Shown one piece after another: positions 7,996 to 16,746 of a DNA stretch of 64,000 nucleotides. How positions within the stretch are numbered: position 1 is the first letter of the stretch; each line of letters opens with the position of its first letter. The stretch spans positions 1-64,000 of the forward strand of contig DAOTTD010000189.1 of NCBI GenBank assembly GCA_034438015.1. Direction: 5' to 3'. This DNA is from JACDAE01 sp034438015. GTDB lineage: Bacteria > Chloroflexota > Ktedonobacteria > Ktedonobacterales > Ktedonobacteraceae. The translations under genes were made by a program, and so were the position numbers. The notes under the pieces were generated by a model, which saw only the letters and a list, made by a program, of their open reading frames with translations, was not told the origin of the DNA and did no database searches.

Positions 7996-10311
7996 TCAGA
8001 CGCCAGTCCTGGTTGGTCCCTTACTCATCTGGAGCAGGCGCTCCGCCAGCCCGGTATTGCGCCACGCGACGCGATCGTTCCTGACGGCTATCTCGAGCGC
8101 GTGCGGCTGCCCCACCAGGACACAGAAGCGTCTGGCGCGCGTGATCGCGGTGTAGAGCAGATTGCGCTGGAGCAGCATGCGATGCTGGGTGACGAGCGGG
8201 ATGATCACGACGGGATATTCGCTGCCCTGGCTTTTGTGGACGGTGACGGCGTAGGCCAGAACCAATTCGTCTAGTTCGTGGAACTCGTAGCCAACGAAGA
8301 GCGGACCTGCCTCCTCTACGAATTCGACTTTCAGCGTGGCGCTGTCTTTGTTGATGCTGCGTATCCAGCCAACGTCGCCGTTGAAGACGCCTTTGTCGTA
8401 GTTATTGCGCGTCTGCATGACTTTATCTCCGACACGCAGAATAGTATCGCCCCACTCAACCTGCGCGATGGCAGAGGGATTGAGGTGGGCCTGTAGTTTC
8501 TCGTTGAGCGTAGTTACGCCGACCGGCCCCTTGTACATCGGCGCGAGCACCTGGATATCGCTCAGCGGATTGAAGTGATAGCGCGCCGGGAGCCGGCGCT
8601 GGACGAGATCGAGTATCAGCTGCTGAGCGCGTAGAGGATCTTCTTCGTGCATGAAGAAGAAGTCTCCGCCCGCCTCGACCTTTGTAGAGGGCAGGCGCCC
8701 GGCATTGATGCGGTGCGCGTTGACGATAATCTTGCTCTGCTGTGCCTGGCGAAAGAGCTCCGTCAGGCGCACGGTGGGGATCGCTTCGCTGCGCAGCAGG
8801 TCGCGCAAGACGTTTCCTGGTCCGACTGAGGGCAACTGATCGGCGTCACCGACCAGCAGGAGATGCGATTCGCGAGGTAGCGCTTTGAGCAGGTGATAGA
8901 AGAGCAGGATATCGACCATCGAGAACTCGTCGACGATGACAAATTGATAGGGCAGCGGATTGTCTTCGTTGCGCTGGTAAGAATTGTCGTGCGGCGCGTA
9001 TTCCAGCAGGCGGTGGAGCGTCCTGGCCTGCCCTTCGCCCTGGACACCTGCCGCTTCGGAGAGACGCTTCGCGGCACGTCCCGTCGGCGCGGCCAGGGCG
9101 AAGTTGATGTGACGATTGCGCAGTACCATCAAAAGCGCGCGGATCGAGGTAGACTTGCCGGTGCCAGGTCCGCCCGTAAGGATGCTCACCTTCTTGCCAT
9201 ACGCCATCTGCACGGCCTCGCGCTGTCTGTCGGTCAGGTGCATATTCCGCCGCTGCTTGAGCAGGTCGAACACCCGATCCCAGAGCTGCTGCGAGACAGG
9301 CGGGAGTGAGCTTGGGGCAAGCGAGAGCTGGCGCAGGAGACGCGCAGAACCGTTCTCGGCATACCAGAACGGCGCGAAATAGATACGCAACTGAGGCTCC
9401 TCCGCCTCGATCTCATCCCAATCGAGCGGTGGCCCATCCTCATCATCGAGCTCCTGTGACACGGCCACGGGAGCCACTGTGGGTAGCGGCGGTTCGATAA
9501 AAACATCGTTATCGCTGCGCAGCTGCTCCATAGCGGGGAGTAACACCTCGGCAGGAACCTTGAGGATATTTGCAGCCAGTTGTACCAGGTTATTTTCTGG
9601 CAAGAAGCAATGTCCATCGTCGTTCGCCGCCTGCGCGAGCACGTACTTCAGCCCGGTCGCCAGGCGCGGCACGCTATCGAACGGCAGGCCCAGCTTCACC
9701 GCGATCTCGTCGGCGGTGCGGAAGCCGATCCCCTGTACCTCCTGCGCCAGTTGATAGGGATTCTCGCGAATGACCTTGATCGATTCCTTGCCGTATTGCT
9801 TGTACACGCGCGTCGCTACGTTGATGGAGACCTCGTGCGATTGTAAGAAGAGGTGTAGCTCTTTGATTTCGCTGTGCTCGGCCCACACCTTGATGATCTG
9901 GTCGCGATCCTTCGCGCTGATCCCCTTCACCTCGCTCAGGCGCTCTGGCTGCTGCTCGATAATCGCCAGCGTCTGCTCCCCGAAGTGATCGACGATGAGC
10001 TGCGCCTTCTTCGGCCCGATGCCCTTAATCAGGCCGGAGCCAAGATAGCGCGCGATACCTTCAGTAGAGGCTGGCAGGCGCTCGGTGAAGCTTTTGACGT
10101 GGAGCTGGCGACCGTAGCGCGGATCATTCCCCCACTCCCCCTCGACCGTGAGCAGTTCGCCCACATGGATATCGGGCAGTGTCCCGACGATGGTCATCAG
10201 ATCGTCGCGAAAGAGACGCCCGGTATCATTGGGGCGAAAACGCGCTACGGTGTAATGATTATCTTCGTTGTGAAAGACGATACTTTCGACGGAACCCTCA
10301 AGCGTTGGCAT
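7996..10311 (-). CDS. recD2: RecD2-type ATP-dependent DNA helicase
   Basis: A 771-residue SF1B helicase of the RecD2/YrrC type, which unwinds 5'-3' without RecBC. Order: OB-like N-terminus (1-80), helix-hairpin-helix repeats (GLIKGIGPKKAQ near 95, VKGISAKDRDQI near 130, VQGIGFRTADEI near 192), Walker A GGPGTGKS (380-387), DEAD-equivalent VDEFSMVD, and the C-terminal UvrD-like motif VHKSQGSEYP. The length fits the family (about 720-790). A short acidic insert (DDEDGPPLDWDEIEAEEP, about 289-306) precedes the helicase core. The start has AGGA nine bases upstream. No RecB or RecC is present nearby. The role is likely in DNA repair and replication restart. Confidence 0.95.
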   Translation of the reverse strand: MPTLEGSVESIVFHNEDNHYTVARFRPNDTGRLFRDDLMTIVGTLPDIHVGELLTVEGEWGNDPRYGRQLHVKSFTERLPASTEGIARYLGSGLIKGIGPKKAQLIVDHFGEQTLAIIEQQPERLSEVKGISAKDRDQIIKVWAEHSEIKELHLFLQSHEVSINVATRVYKQYGKESIKVIRENPYQLAQEVQGIGFRTADEIAVKLGLPFDSVPRLATGLKYVLAQAANDDGHCFLPENNLVQLAANILKVPAEVLLPAMEQLRSDNDVFIEPPLPTVAPVAVSQELDDEDGPPLDWDEIEAEEPQLRIYFAPFWYAENGSARLLRQLSLAPSSLPPVSQQLWDRVFDLLKQRRNMHLTDRQREAVQMAYGKKVSILTGGPGTGKSTSIRALLMVLRNRHINFALAAPTGRAAKRLSEAAGVQGEGQARTLHRLLEYAPHDNSYQRNEDNPLPYQFVIVDEFSMVDILLFYHLLKALPRESHLLLVGDADQLPSVGPGNVLRDLLRSEAIPTVRLTELFRQAQQSKIIVNAHRINAGRLPSTKVEAGGDFFFMHEEDPLRAQQLILDLVQRRLPARYHFNPLSDIQVLAPMYKGPVGVTTLNEKLQAHLNPSAIAQVEWGDTILRVGDKVMQTRNNYDKGVFNGDVGWIRSINKDSATLKVEFVEEAGPLFVGYEFHELDELVLAYAVTVHKSQGSEYPVVIIPLVTQHRMLLQRNLLYTAITRARRFCVLVGQPHALEIAVRNDRVAWRNTGLAERLLQMSKGPTRTGV

Positions 10312-10425
10312 GATATCCTATTCCATCCAGCCGGTACGATGTTGGAAACGAGAATAGAAATATCTTAGCACACTCAAACTGCACAGTCGAGTGCAGAGAA
10401 ACGTGTTTCTACCTACCTTTATTTA

Positions 10426-10710
10426 TCATCCCTTTTCTATAAAACGATGGCTGGCACTTGCACCGTAATCCATACCATAAACGTCCTTCAGTTGCTCAAC
10501 CCTTCGCAACGAATCTTCGCTAAACGGCGTCTTATTTTCAAAGGCATGCAGGACAATGCCTTCCAGCAGATCTCCCAGGGACATGTCATGGTACTCAGCG
10601 AGCCCTTTGAGCACCTTCACCATACGCTTCTCCATGCGTGCACCAATCTGGATACGCTCGACAGTGAGATTTCCCTCTGCTGTTTGCAAGCTCTCTTCAC
10701 GTTTGTTCAT
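10426..10710 (-). CDS. Small ribbon-helix-helix-like protein
   Basis: This 94-residue protein has a short basic strand (ERIQIGARM) followed by two helices (KRMVKVLKGLAEYHDM and SLGDLLEGIVLHAFE), the pattern of an Arc/MetJ-type ribbon-helix-helix DNA-binding fold. A charged tail follows. No name can be assigned. The RBS GGAGG lies 10 bases before the ATG. Two 9-bp direct repeats lie 39-63 bp upstream and could be its own operator. The family call is from pattern only. Confidence 0.6.
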   Translation of the reverse strand: MNKREESLQTAEGNLTVERIQIGARMEKRMVKVLKGLAEYHDMSLGDLLEGIVLHAFENKTPFSEDSLRRVEQLKDVYGMDYGASASHRFIEKG

Positions 10711-10748
10711 TTGCTTCGCTCCTCCTTCTGGCTAACTCAAAACAATAA

Positions 10749-10773
10749 TGTTACATTTACAATTTGTTACATT
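10749..10773 (-). promoter_or_regulatory. Paired TGTTACATT repeats upstream of the RHH-like gene
   Basis: TGTTACATT occurs at 10749-10757 and 10765-10773 (16-bp period), with TTTACA between the copies. They lie 39-63 bp upstream of the small RHH-like gene, a position suited to autoregulation. RHH proteins usually bind short tandem repeats. The assignment is inferred. Confidence 0.4.
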
Positions 10774-11085
10774 GTTATAAATATATCATGATAACGCAGA
10801 AAATTCAAGTGCCTGGAAAAAATAACGGCCAACCCGTTGAAGAGGTAGTATAATCAAGGAAGGATACATCATCATAGAAGGAATCAGGTTGGCATATGCA
10901 AAATCCACCACAAAGTAGCGAAGAGAAATGGGCACCTGGAAAGCATCACCAGCAACGCCATTCTGTTGAAGGGGCGTAAAGTTTAGGGCAGTTATCCTCA
11001 TCAGGGTATCTCTTCAGGTAACACGCGCTCACGGCGGGGTCCTTGATTGCTCGGAACCCTGCCGTGACGGAGCATAGCCCATCCT
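10774..11085. other. Intergenic stretch, nothing assigned
   Basis: About 310 bp without a supported gene. A 71-codon frame on the minus strand (10786-11001) has no ribosome binding site and an unnatural composition, so it is left out. A TAGTATAAT-like -10 box occurs on the plus strand near 10850 without a matching -35. Confidence 0.3.
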
Positions 11086-11937
11086 CTACGGCGTCAGTAT
11101 GCCGGCGTGCCAGGTATCGATAGCGTGCTTGAGGGCCGCGATATAGGCCGCTTCATCGTTATTGTCAGAGGCTGGCGCGTACTTCGGGATAATCTGGTTC
11201 ACCGTAGTCAGCCCCCACTGCGAGACATACAGGTTGCGGATAAGCTCGTACCACGCCTGGAAGCCATCCTCCCAACTCGAAAACCAGGCATAGCCATCCT
11301 GACACTTGTAGTTGGGGATACAGCGCAGATTGCCGAGTGAGAAGCTGACACGCGCCTCGCCCTGCGTGCCAAATGAACTCTCATGCATAAAAAATGCCAG
11401 GGCGAAGGCAGGATCGATGCCATACTTGACGCCCATATCATATAAAGCTTGCCCTTTGCCGGCGGCGGGTGAGTTATAACTCGCCAGGACGTGATTGATA
11501 AAAGCGGCGCTGATCGTCGGTTTGCCCAGCACCGAGTACGGTCCATTGGAGACGGGCAAGGTGATCTTGGACGGTTGCGGCTGGCTTTGCTGCCACGTCG
11601 CGGCACGATCCCCACCGACCTGCATATCATACACCTGCCCACCGGAATAGCTCACCAGTTGAGGAGAGCCAGGACGCTGCGACAGGACAAACGAGACCAT
11701 GATCAAGATAGCAAGAAGAACAGCGACAAAACACAGCATAAAGCGTTTGAGATCGAACGCGCGCTGGAAGGGTTCCTCGAAAGCATCAAAACGTAACGAA
11801 ACCGCACTATCGCCGGAGAGCCATACATCCTCAACCACCTCATCAGGAAGCTGACGGGTAGCGCGTGCAGGAATACCGGGCTGGAGCCGGGTCGAAGAGC
11901 GGTTTTCAGATTTCCTGGCATAGCTGCCACTGGCCAT
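11086..11937 (-). CDS. Membrane-anchored glucosaminidase-domain protein
   Basis: The 283-residue protein has a cytoplasmic N-terminus of about 75 residues, one membrane helix (FMLCFVAVLLAILIMVSFVL), a linker, then a glucosaminidase-like domain (about 140-280). The likely catalytic Glu is in FMHESSFGTQGEA, and a two-Cys loop (LRCIPNYKCQDG) follows. Type II topology would place the domain outside, cutting the glycan backbone of peptidoglycan. The start at 11937 is chosen because AAGGAGG lies 5 bases upstream, whereas the longest frame begins 21 codons earlier without one. Confidence 0.85.
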   Translation of the reverse strand: MASGSYARKSENRSSTRLQPGIPARATRQLPDEVVEDVWLSGDSAVSLRFDAFEEPFQRAFDLKRFMLCFVAVLLAILIMVSFVLSQRPGSPQLVSYSGGQVYDMQVGGDRAATWQQSQPQPSKITLPVSNGPYSVLGKPTISAAFINHVLASYNSPAAGKGQALYDMGVKYGIDPAFALAFFMHESSFGTQGEARVSFSLGNLRCIPNYKCQDGYAWFSSWEDGFQAWYELIRNLYVSQWGLTTVNQIIPKYAPASDNNDEAAYIAALKHAIDTWHAGILTP

Positions 11938-12084
11938 ATCAACCTCCTTCAGTAGGCGAACACTTGTTCTAATTATAGCACAGCGCGCAAGTGCGAGCAA
12001 TGAAATAGCCAGATATGTTGGACTATGAAGGATTGTTATTTTACGGGGTGTCTAAGAAAAGCATACCCGCACCTGATGGAAAAT

Positions 12085-14310
12085 TCAAGGGCAATTTCTT
12101 TCACTCTCGTCCCGCTCGACGAACACTTTTCCGTCGCGCATTACCAGGCGCGCCATCTGACCCGGAGCGAGCTCCTCGGCCAGCACGGCATCGGCCAGGG
12201 CATCGTCGATATGCGTCTGAATAGCACGGCGCAGCGGACGCGCGCCATACTCCTCGTCGAAGCCTTCCTGGAGCAAGAAGTCTTTGATCTCGTCGGTTAC
12301 AACGAGCTCGATCTTTTGCTCGTGCAGGCGGTTGCGTACCTGGGCCAGCAGCAGGTCGATGATCTGATACAGCTCCGGCTTGCCCAGCGCGTGGAAAACC
12401 GTAATCTGGTCGATGCGATTGATAAACTCGGGACGGAACAGCCGCTTCAGGTTATCCATCGCCTTCGAGCGCATGGCCTCGTACTGCTCGTCCTTTTCAT
12501 CCTCGGGCTTTAACGCTACGAAGCCGATGCGCGCGGCATGGCGCAGCTCCGTGCTGCCGGCGTTGCTGGTCATTATGACCACAGTATTCTTGAAGTCGAC
12601 GGTACGCCCCAGCCCATCGGTCAGGCGGCCATCGTCCATGATCTGCAGCAGGGCGTTGAAGACCTCGGGGTGCGCCTTCTCCACCTCGTCCAGCAGAACG
12701 ACGCTGTACGGACGCCGCCGCACTTGCTCGGTCAACTGGCCACCCTCGTCGTGTCCGACGTAGCCAGGTGGGCTACCGAACAGACGGGAGACGGTATGCG
12801 GCTCCATATACTCCGACATGTCCAGGCGTATCAGTGCGTCTTCACCGCCGAAGAGCTCCGCGGCCAGGGCCTTCGCCAGCTCCGTTTTGCCGACGCCCGT
12901 GGGGCCGAGGAAGAGGAATGAGCCGATGGGACGCCGTGGGTCCTTCAGACCGGCACGCGAACGCCGGATGGCGCGCGCAACGGCACGAATGGCCTCATCC
13001 TGCCCGACGACGCGTTTGCGCAGATCTTCCTCCAGGTGGCGCAGATTCTGCCGCTCGGACTCCAGCATCTGGCTCACCGGCACACCGGTCCAGTTCTCCA
13101 CGACCTGCGCGATATGCTCAGGGGTAACGATCAGCGTCATCGACGCACCCACCGCCGCGCGTGCTTTATTCAGTTTGTTCAGCGTCACCAGTTCGTGCTG
13201 ACGCAGGCGTGCCGCCCGCTCGTAGTCCTCGGCATTCGCCGCAGCCTCTTTCTTGACCTGGATATCGGCCAGTTCCTTCTCCAGGTCGGCGACCAGAATC
13301 GGACTCACAATCCCCTTCTCGGTCGCATCCAGGCGTAGGGCAGACGACGCCTCGTCCATCAGGTCGATGGCTTTATCGGGCAAGAAGCGGTCGTTGATGT
13401 AGCGGTCGGAGAGCTTGACGGAGGCTTCGATCGCCTCGTCGGAGATGTTGACCGTGTGATGCGCCTCGTAGTTGGGGCGCACGATCTTGAGCATCTCGAT
13501 CGCCTCTTCTGGAGTTGGTTCGGGCACCTTCACCGGCTGGAAGCGGCGCTCCAGGGCAGCGTCCTTCTCGATATGCTTGCGGTACTCGTCGGGCGTCGTG
13601 GCACCGATGCAGCGCAGTTCGCCACGCGCCAGAGCTGGCTTGAACATGTCGGCTGCCCCCACCGCTCCCTCAGCGGCCCCCGCCCCGACAACGGTATGAA
13701 GTTCATCGATGAAGACGAGCACTTCTGGCGCCTGCCGCAGCTCGTCCAGAATGGATTTGACGCGCTGCTCGAACTGCCCCCGGAACATCGCGCCGGCGAC
13801 CATACTCCCCATACTGAGGGAGACAATGCGCTTGTTGCGCAACGGAGCAGGCACGTCGCCGGTGTGGATGCGGCGGGCAAGCCCCTCCACGATCGCCGTC
13901 TTGCCCACCCCTGGTTCGCCGATCAGGACTGGGTTGTTCTTCTGACGTCGCCCCAGGATAGTCACCAGGCGCCGAATCTCACGCTCACGACCAGCCGCCG
14001 GATCGATCTTGCCCTCGGCCACCTCGACGGTCAGGTCGCGCCCATACTGATCGAGCGTCGGCGTCTTGCTCTGTTTGCCCTGCCGCTCAGCCGTCGCGGT
14101 ATTTACGCTGCCAACGGTCGCAGGATTGCCATTAAAAGTAAAACCAAAGGGCGTCTCCTGACCATTCCCCTCGCCTGTCGCCTGGTTCGTAGCGGCATTC
14201 ATCAATTCATCGACGCACTGTTGGCACAGGTAGTGCCGTTCCCGGCGACCATCGACGATCTGCTCAACGGGAATCTGGGCGGGATTTTTTTTACAGCGCT
14301 CACATTTCAT
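12085..14310 (-). CDS. clpE: ClpE-type AAA+ unfoldase with N-terminal zinc finger
   Basis: A 741-residue Clp/Hsp100 ATPase. The N-terminus has a four-Cys zinc finger (Cys3, Cys6, Cys29, Cys32) instead of Clp N repeats, as in ClpE. It is followed by AAA1 (Walker A GEPGVGKT), a UVR-like coiled middle segment (AEDYERAARLRQHEL) and AAA2 (Walker A GPTGVGKT, Walker B VVLLDEVEKAHP), with a ClpB/C-type C-terminal domain. It should unfold damaged proteins and feed ClpP. No obvious tripeptide for ClpP docking was pinpointed. A strong GAGGAGG lies 10 bases before the ATG. No CtsR or CIRCE site is seen upstream. Confidence 0.93.
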   Translation of the reverse strand: MKCERCKKNPAQIPVEQIVDGRRERHYLCQQCVDELMNAATNQATGEGNGQETPFGFTFNGNPATVGSVNTATAERQGKQSKTPTLDQYGRDLTVEVAEGKIDPAAGREREIRRLVTILGRRQKNNPVLIGEPGVGKTAIVEGLARRIHTGDVPAPLRNKRIVSLSMGSMVAGAMFRGQFEQRVKSILDELRQAPEVLVFIDELHTVVGAGAAEGAVGAADMFKPALARGELRCIGATTPDEYRKHIEKDAALERRFQPVKVPEPTPEEAIEMLKIVRPNYEAHHTVNISDEAIEASVKLSDRYINDRFLPDKAIDLMDEASSALRLDATEKGIVSPILVADLEKELADIQVKKEAAANAEDYERAARLRQHELVTLNKLNKARAAVGASMTLIVTPEHIAQVVENWTGVPVSQMLESERQNLRHLEEDLRKRVVGQDEAIRAVARAIRRSRAGLKDPRRPIGSFLFLGPTGVGKTELAKALAAELFGGEDALIRLDMSEYMEPHTVSRLFGSPPGYVGHDEGGQLTEQVRRRPYSVVLLDEVEKAHPEVFNALLQIMDDGRLTDGLGRTVDFKNTVVIMTSNAGSTELRHAARIGFVALKPEDEKDEQYEAMRSKAMDNLKRLFRPEFINRIDQITVFHALGKPELYQIIDLLLAQVRNRLHEQKIELVVTDEIKDFLLQEGFDEEYGARPLRRAIQTHIDDALADAVLAEELAPGQMARLVMRDGKVFVERDESERNCP

Positions 14311-14496
14311 AGGTTTTAGTCCTCCTCGCGCGGCTCAGAGTTTCTCCAATTTCTTCCATGCATACTCTATGAGAGCGCCTTCAAGAAAAGTTGTAACGAA
14401 AGCTAGCACTCCATTCGATATATTGCTACTATTGTATCACCTGATGTCACCGACCGAAACGTTTGCCGGGCACCACTTCAGGGCTTCTCAGTAGGA

Positions 14497-14571
14497 ATGG
14501 GGCTTGCCCCCATCCGGTGCCCCTTCGTGATGAACGCCCTCCACAGGCCTGCGGATGGGGGCAAGCCCCAT
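14497..14571. repeat. Perfect 20-bp inverted repeat with internally palindromic arms
   Basis: The arms 14497-14516 and 14552-14571 are exact reverse complements around a 35-nt loop. Each arm is itself nearly palindromic (GGGGCTTGCCCC / GGGGCAAGCCCC), so alternative hairpins are possible. It lies just past the 3' end of the small membrane protein gene and upstream of clpE. It may act as a terminator or be a REP-like repeated element. Confidence 0.7.
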
Positions 14572-14598
14572 CCCTGCTGTGAGGATCGTTTTCAGTGC

Positions 14599-14964
14599 TT
14601 AGTAGCGACGAGTGTAGTACCGGCGCCGACGCGACCAGGAGCGATAGGTCAGCGCGTGCCAGATCGCAACCAGGATGATTGCTCCAATGAGCGCCCTCAC
14701 GATGGGCACGCCCGCAACGTTGATGTCACCGAGACCACTGATGATGATCACCTGCGTCATGAGCCAGATGCCGATGAGCGCCGCAATAATCGCGCCAACG
14801 AAGCCGAAGGGGAGCCGCCAACCGACGATAAATTCTGCCAGCAGGCCAACGATGGCGGCAACAATGAGGTATACAATAAAACTCGTGCCAAACGACCAGG
14901 CGTGGTCGCCGATATGAATGGTGATGCCGTCCGACGGGACAAGGGCCGATAGGAGAAGCAACAT
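14599..14964 (-). CDS. Small multi-pass membrane protein (GlsB/YeaQ/YmgE-like)
   Basis: A 121-residue hydrophobic protein with an N-terminal helix and about three further membrane helices (FIVYLIVAAIVGLLAEFIVG, GFVGAIIAALIGIWLM, ALIGAIILVAIWHAL). Glycine-rich helices spaced this way resemble the transglycosylase-associated YeaQ/YmgE family, here with an additional hydrophilic loop. The C-terminus is a strongly basic Arg/Tyr tail (RSWSRRRRYYTRRY). The function is unknown. The start was set 10 codons into the longest frame because AGGAGG lies 5 bases before it. Confidence 0.7.
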   Translation of the reverse strand: MLLLLSALVPSDGITIHIGDHAWSFGTSFIVYLIVAAIVGLLAEFIVGWRLPFGFVGAIIAALIGIWLMTQVIIISGLGDINVAGVPIVRALIGAIILVAIWHALTYRSWSRRRRYYTRRY

Positions 14965-15131
14965 GAAGACCTCCTGTGATAAGCAAGTTGGCACAAAAGT
15001 TGTGTCTACTTAAAAAACGGTGTTACGCATATATGGGTAACGAATGTCAGCGGATATTAGTGGCAATCATTGCCGATCTCGCCGGACAATCAGTTCATCT
15101 TGTTGTAACAATACTGCCCATCGAAGCGTGT

Positions 15132-15160
15132 TTGTCTGTGCTTACCTATAATGGTATATT
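15132..15160 (+). promoter_or_regulatory. Extended -10 promoter of the aldehyde oxidoreductase operon
   Basis: TTGTCT (15132-15137) and TATATT (15155-15160) are 17 bp apart, and TGG immediately before the -10 gives an extended -10 element. A transcript would start near 15167, leaving a leader of about 97 nt before the operon's first start codon. Confidence 0.55.
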
Positions 15161-15263
15161 AAGGTTAAGACACAAGAATCAGGCAGTTGAAAGAGGAACT
15201 TGCCTGGAGTGTATTTCTCACTCTGCATATCTGGGCCAGGCACGGCTCACGAAGGAGAAAATG

Positions 15264-15776
15264 ATGACTATCCCCGCAGAGAGAGCGACAGATGCGCCGC
15301 TTGTCGCTGTAACATTGCATATCAACGGAGCGGTGCATGCATTAATGCTCGACCCACGCGTAACCCTCCTTGATGCGTTGCGCGAACATCTCGGATTGAC
15401 TGGGACCAAGAAGGGCTGCGATCATGGAGCGTGTGGCGCCTGTACCATCCTTGTCAATGGGAAGCCGTTCCTCTCCTGTCTCACGCTTGCAGTCATGAGT
15501 GAGGGAAAAGAGATTACAACGATTGAGGGCCTTGCCAGAGGGGATCAACTTCACCCTATGCAAGCAGCGTTCATTGTCCATGACGGCTTTCAGTGTGGAT
15601 ATTGTACGCCTGGTCAGATTCTGTCTGCCGTTGGCCTCCTGAGCGAGGAACATATCATCTCTCAGGAGGAGATTCGCGAGTTCATGAGCGGTAATATTTG
15701 TCGTTGTGGGGCTTATCCGAACATTGTTGCCGCTATCTGTAGCGTTCTAGAGGGAAAGACCAATGGAGCCGTTTAG
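15264..15776 (+). CDS. paoA: Aldehyde oxidoreductase, 2Fe-2S small subunit (PaoA-like)
   Basis: The 170-residue subunit holds two 2Fe-2S clusters: a plant ferredoxin-type set (GCDHGACGACT plus a later Cys in FLSC) and the helical-domain set (QCGYCTPG and NICRCGAY). It carries electrons from the molybdenum centre to FAD in xanthine oxidase-family enzymes. Unlike periplasmic PaoA there is no twin-arginine signal, so this version is probably cytoplasmic. AAGGAG lies 6 bases before this ATG (an ATG one codon earlier would sit too close). The end overlaps the next gene by 14 bp. Confidence 0.93.
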   Translation: MTIPAERATDAPLVAVTLHINGAVHALMLDPRVTLLDALREHLGLTGTKKGCDHGACGACTILVNGKPFLSCLTLAVMSEGKEITTIEGLARGDQLHPMQAAFIVHDGFQCGYCTPGQILSAVGLLSEEHIISQEEIREFMSGNICRCGAYPNIVAAICSVLEGKTNGAV

Positions 15777-16746
15777 CTATACGCTTGCAGAAGAAATGGA
15801 AACAGCCATTGCACTCCTTTCTGCTCACCCCCAGGCCAGGTACATTGCGGGTGGCACGACACTGCTTGATCTGATGAAAGACAACGTCCTCACACCCAAC
15901 CTTCTTGTCGATATCACACGGCTCCCCCTGCGAGGCATTGAGGTGACGGACAGCGGTGTGCGCATTGGTGCTTTAACGACGATGAACGAGATGGCACACG
16001 AGCCAGTTATCCGTGACCGCTATCCTCTGATCTCTCAAGCACTACTGCTCAGTGCCTCGCAACAACTGCGCAATATGGCAACAATCGGCGGCAACCTGCT
16101 TCAGCGTACGCGTTGCTCTTACTTCCGTGATCCAGCTTTCGCCTGTAACAAGCGTGTTCCTGGCTCCGGGTGCGCCGCTCTCTCTGGCCCAAACCGGATG
16201 CATGCCATTTTAGGTACCAGCGATCATTGTATCGCGACACACGGCTCTGACGCTGCTGTAGCCCTGGTGGCATTGGATGCGATCGTGCATGTGCGCGGAC
16301 CAAAGGGAGAACGTCGCATCCCGCTCACTGACTTCTACCTGCTGCCTGGCACGACACCAGAGCGCGAACATGTCCTCGTACAAGGAGAGCTCATCATCGC
16401 CATTGAGATCCCCTCAACATTTGATGCAACCCGCTCAACCTATCTCAAGGTCCGGGATCGGGCCTCCTATGAGTTTGCATTGACCTCAGCCGCCGTCGCA
16501 TTGGAGCTGGACGGTACAACCATCCGGGCCGCGCGACTCGCGCTGGGTGGCGTAGGAACGATCCCGTGGCGCGTGCACGCCGCCGAAACGCAGCTCCAGG
16601 GGGCAACTCTCGATACGAGAGTGTTTGCCGCAGCAGCGGAAGCAGCGCTGGTCGGAGCGGTCCCCCAACGGGATAACGCGTTTAAAGTCGAGCTTGCCAG
16701 GCGAACGCTGGTGCGTGCACTGACTACCGTAGGAGGTATGGCATGA
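15763..16746 (+). CDS. paoB: Aldehyde oxidoreductase, FAD-binding subunit with 4Fe-4S insert (PaoB-like)
   Basis: The 327-residue subunit has the FAD_binding_5 fold (YIAGGTTLLDLMK near residue 30) and a CO-dehydrogenase flavoprotein C-terminal domain. Between the two FAD motifs lies an insert (RTRCSYFRDPAFACNKRVPG then GCAALSG, about 120-145) with the Cys pattern of the extra 4Fe-4S cluster seen in PaoB/YagS but absent from ordinary xanthine dehydrogenase medium subunits. This insert assigns the operon to the PaoABC type rather than xanthine or CO dehydrogenase. The gene overlaps both neighbours. Confidence 0.93.
   Translation: MEPFSYTLAEEMETAIALLSAHPQARYIAGGTTLLDLMKDNVLTPNLLVDITRLPLRGIEVTDSGVRIGALTTMNEMAHEPVIRDRYPLISQALLLSASQQLRNMATIGGNLLQRTRCSYFRDPAFACNKRVPGSGCAALSGPNRMHAILGTSDHCIATHGSDAAVALVALDAIVHVRGPKGERRIPLTDFYLLPGTTPEREHVLVQGELIIAIEIPSTFDATRSTYLKVRDRASYEFALTSAAVALELDGTTIRAARLALGGVGTIPWRVHAAETQLQGATLDTRVFAAAAEAALVGAVPQRDNAFKVELARRTLVRALTTVGGMA

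Noticed and set aside
10786..11001. 71-codon minus-strand frame
   Set aside because: No ribosome binding site, hydrophobic random composition, and no neighbour context.
13456..14319. 287-codon plus-strand frame antisense to clpE
   Set aside because: Long only because GC-rich coding sequence opens the opposite frame. clpE is unambiguous.
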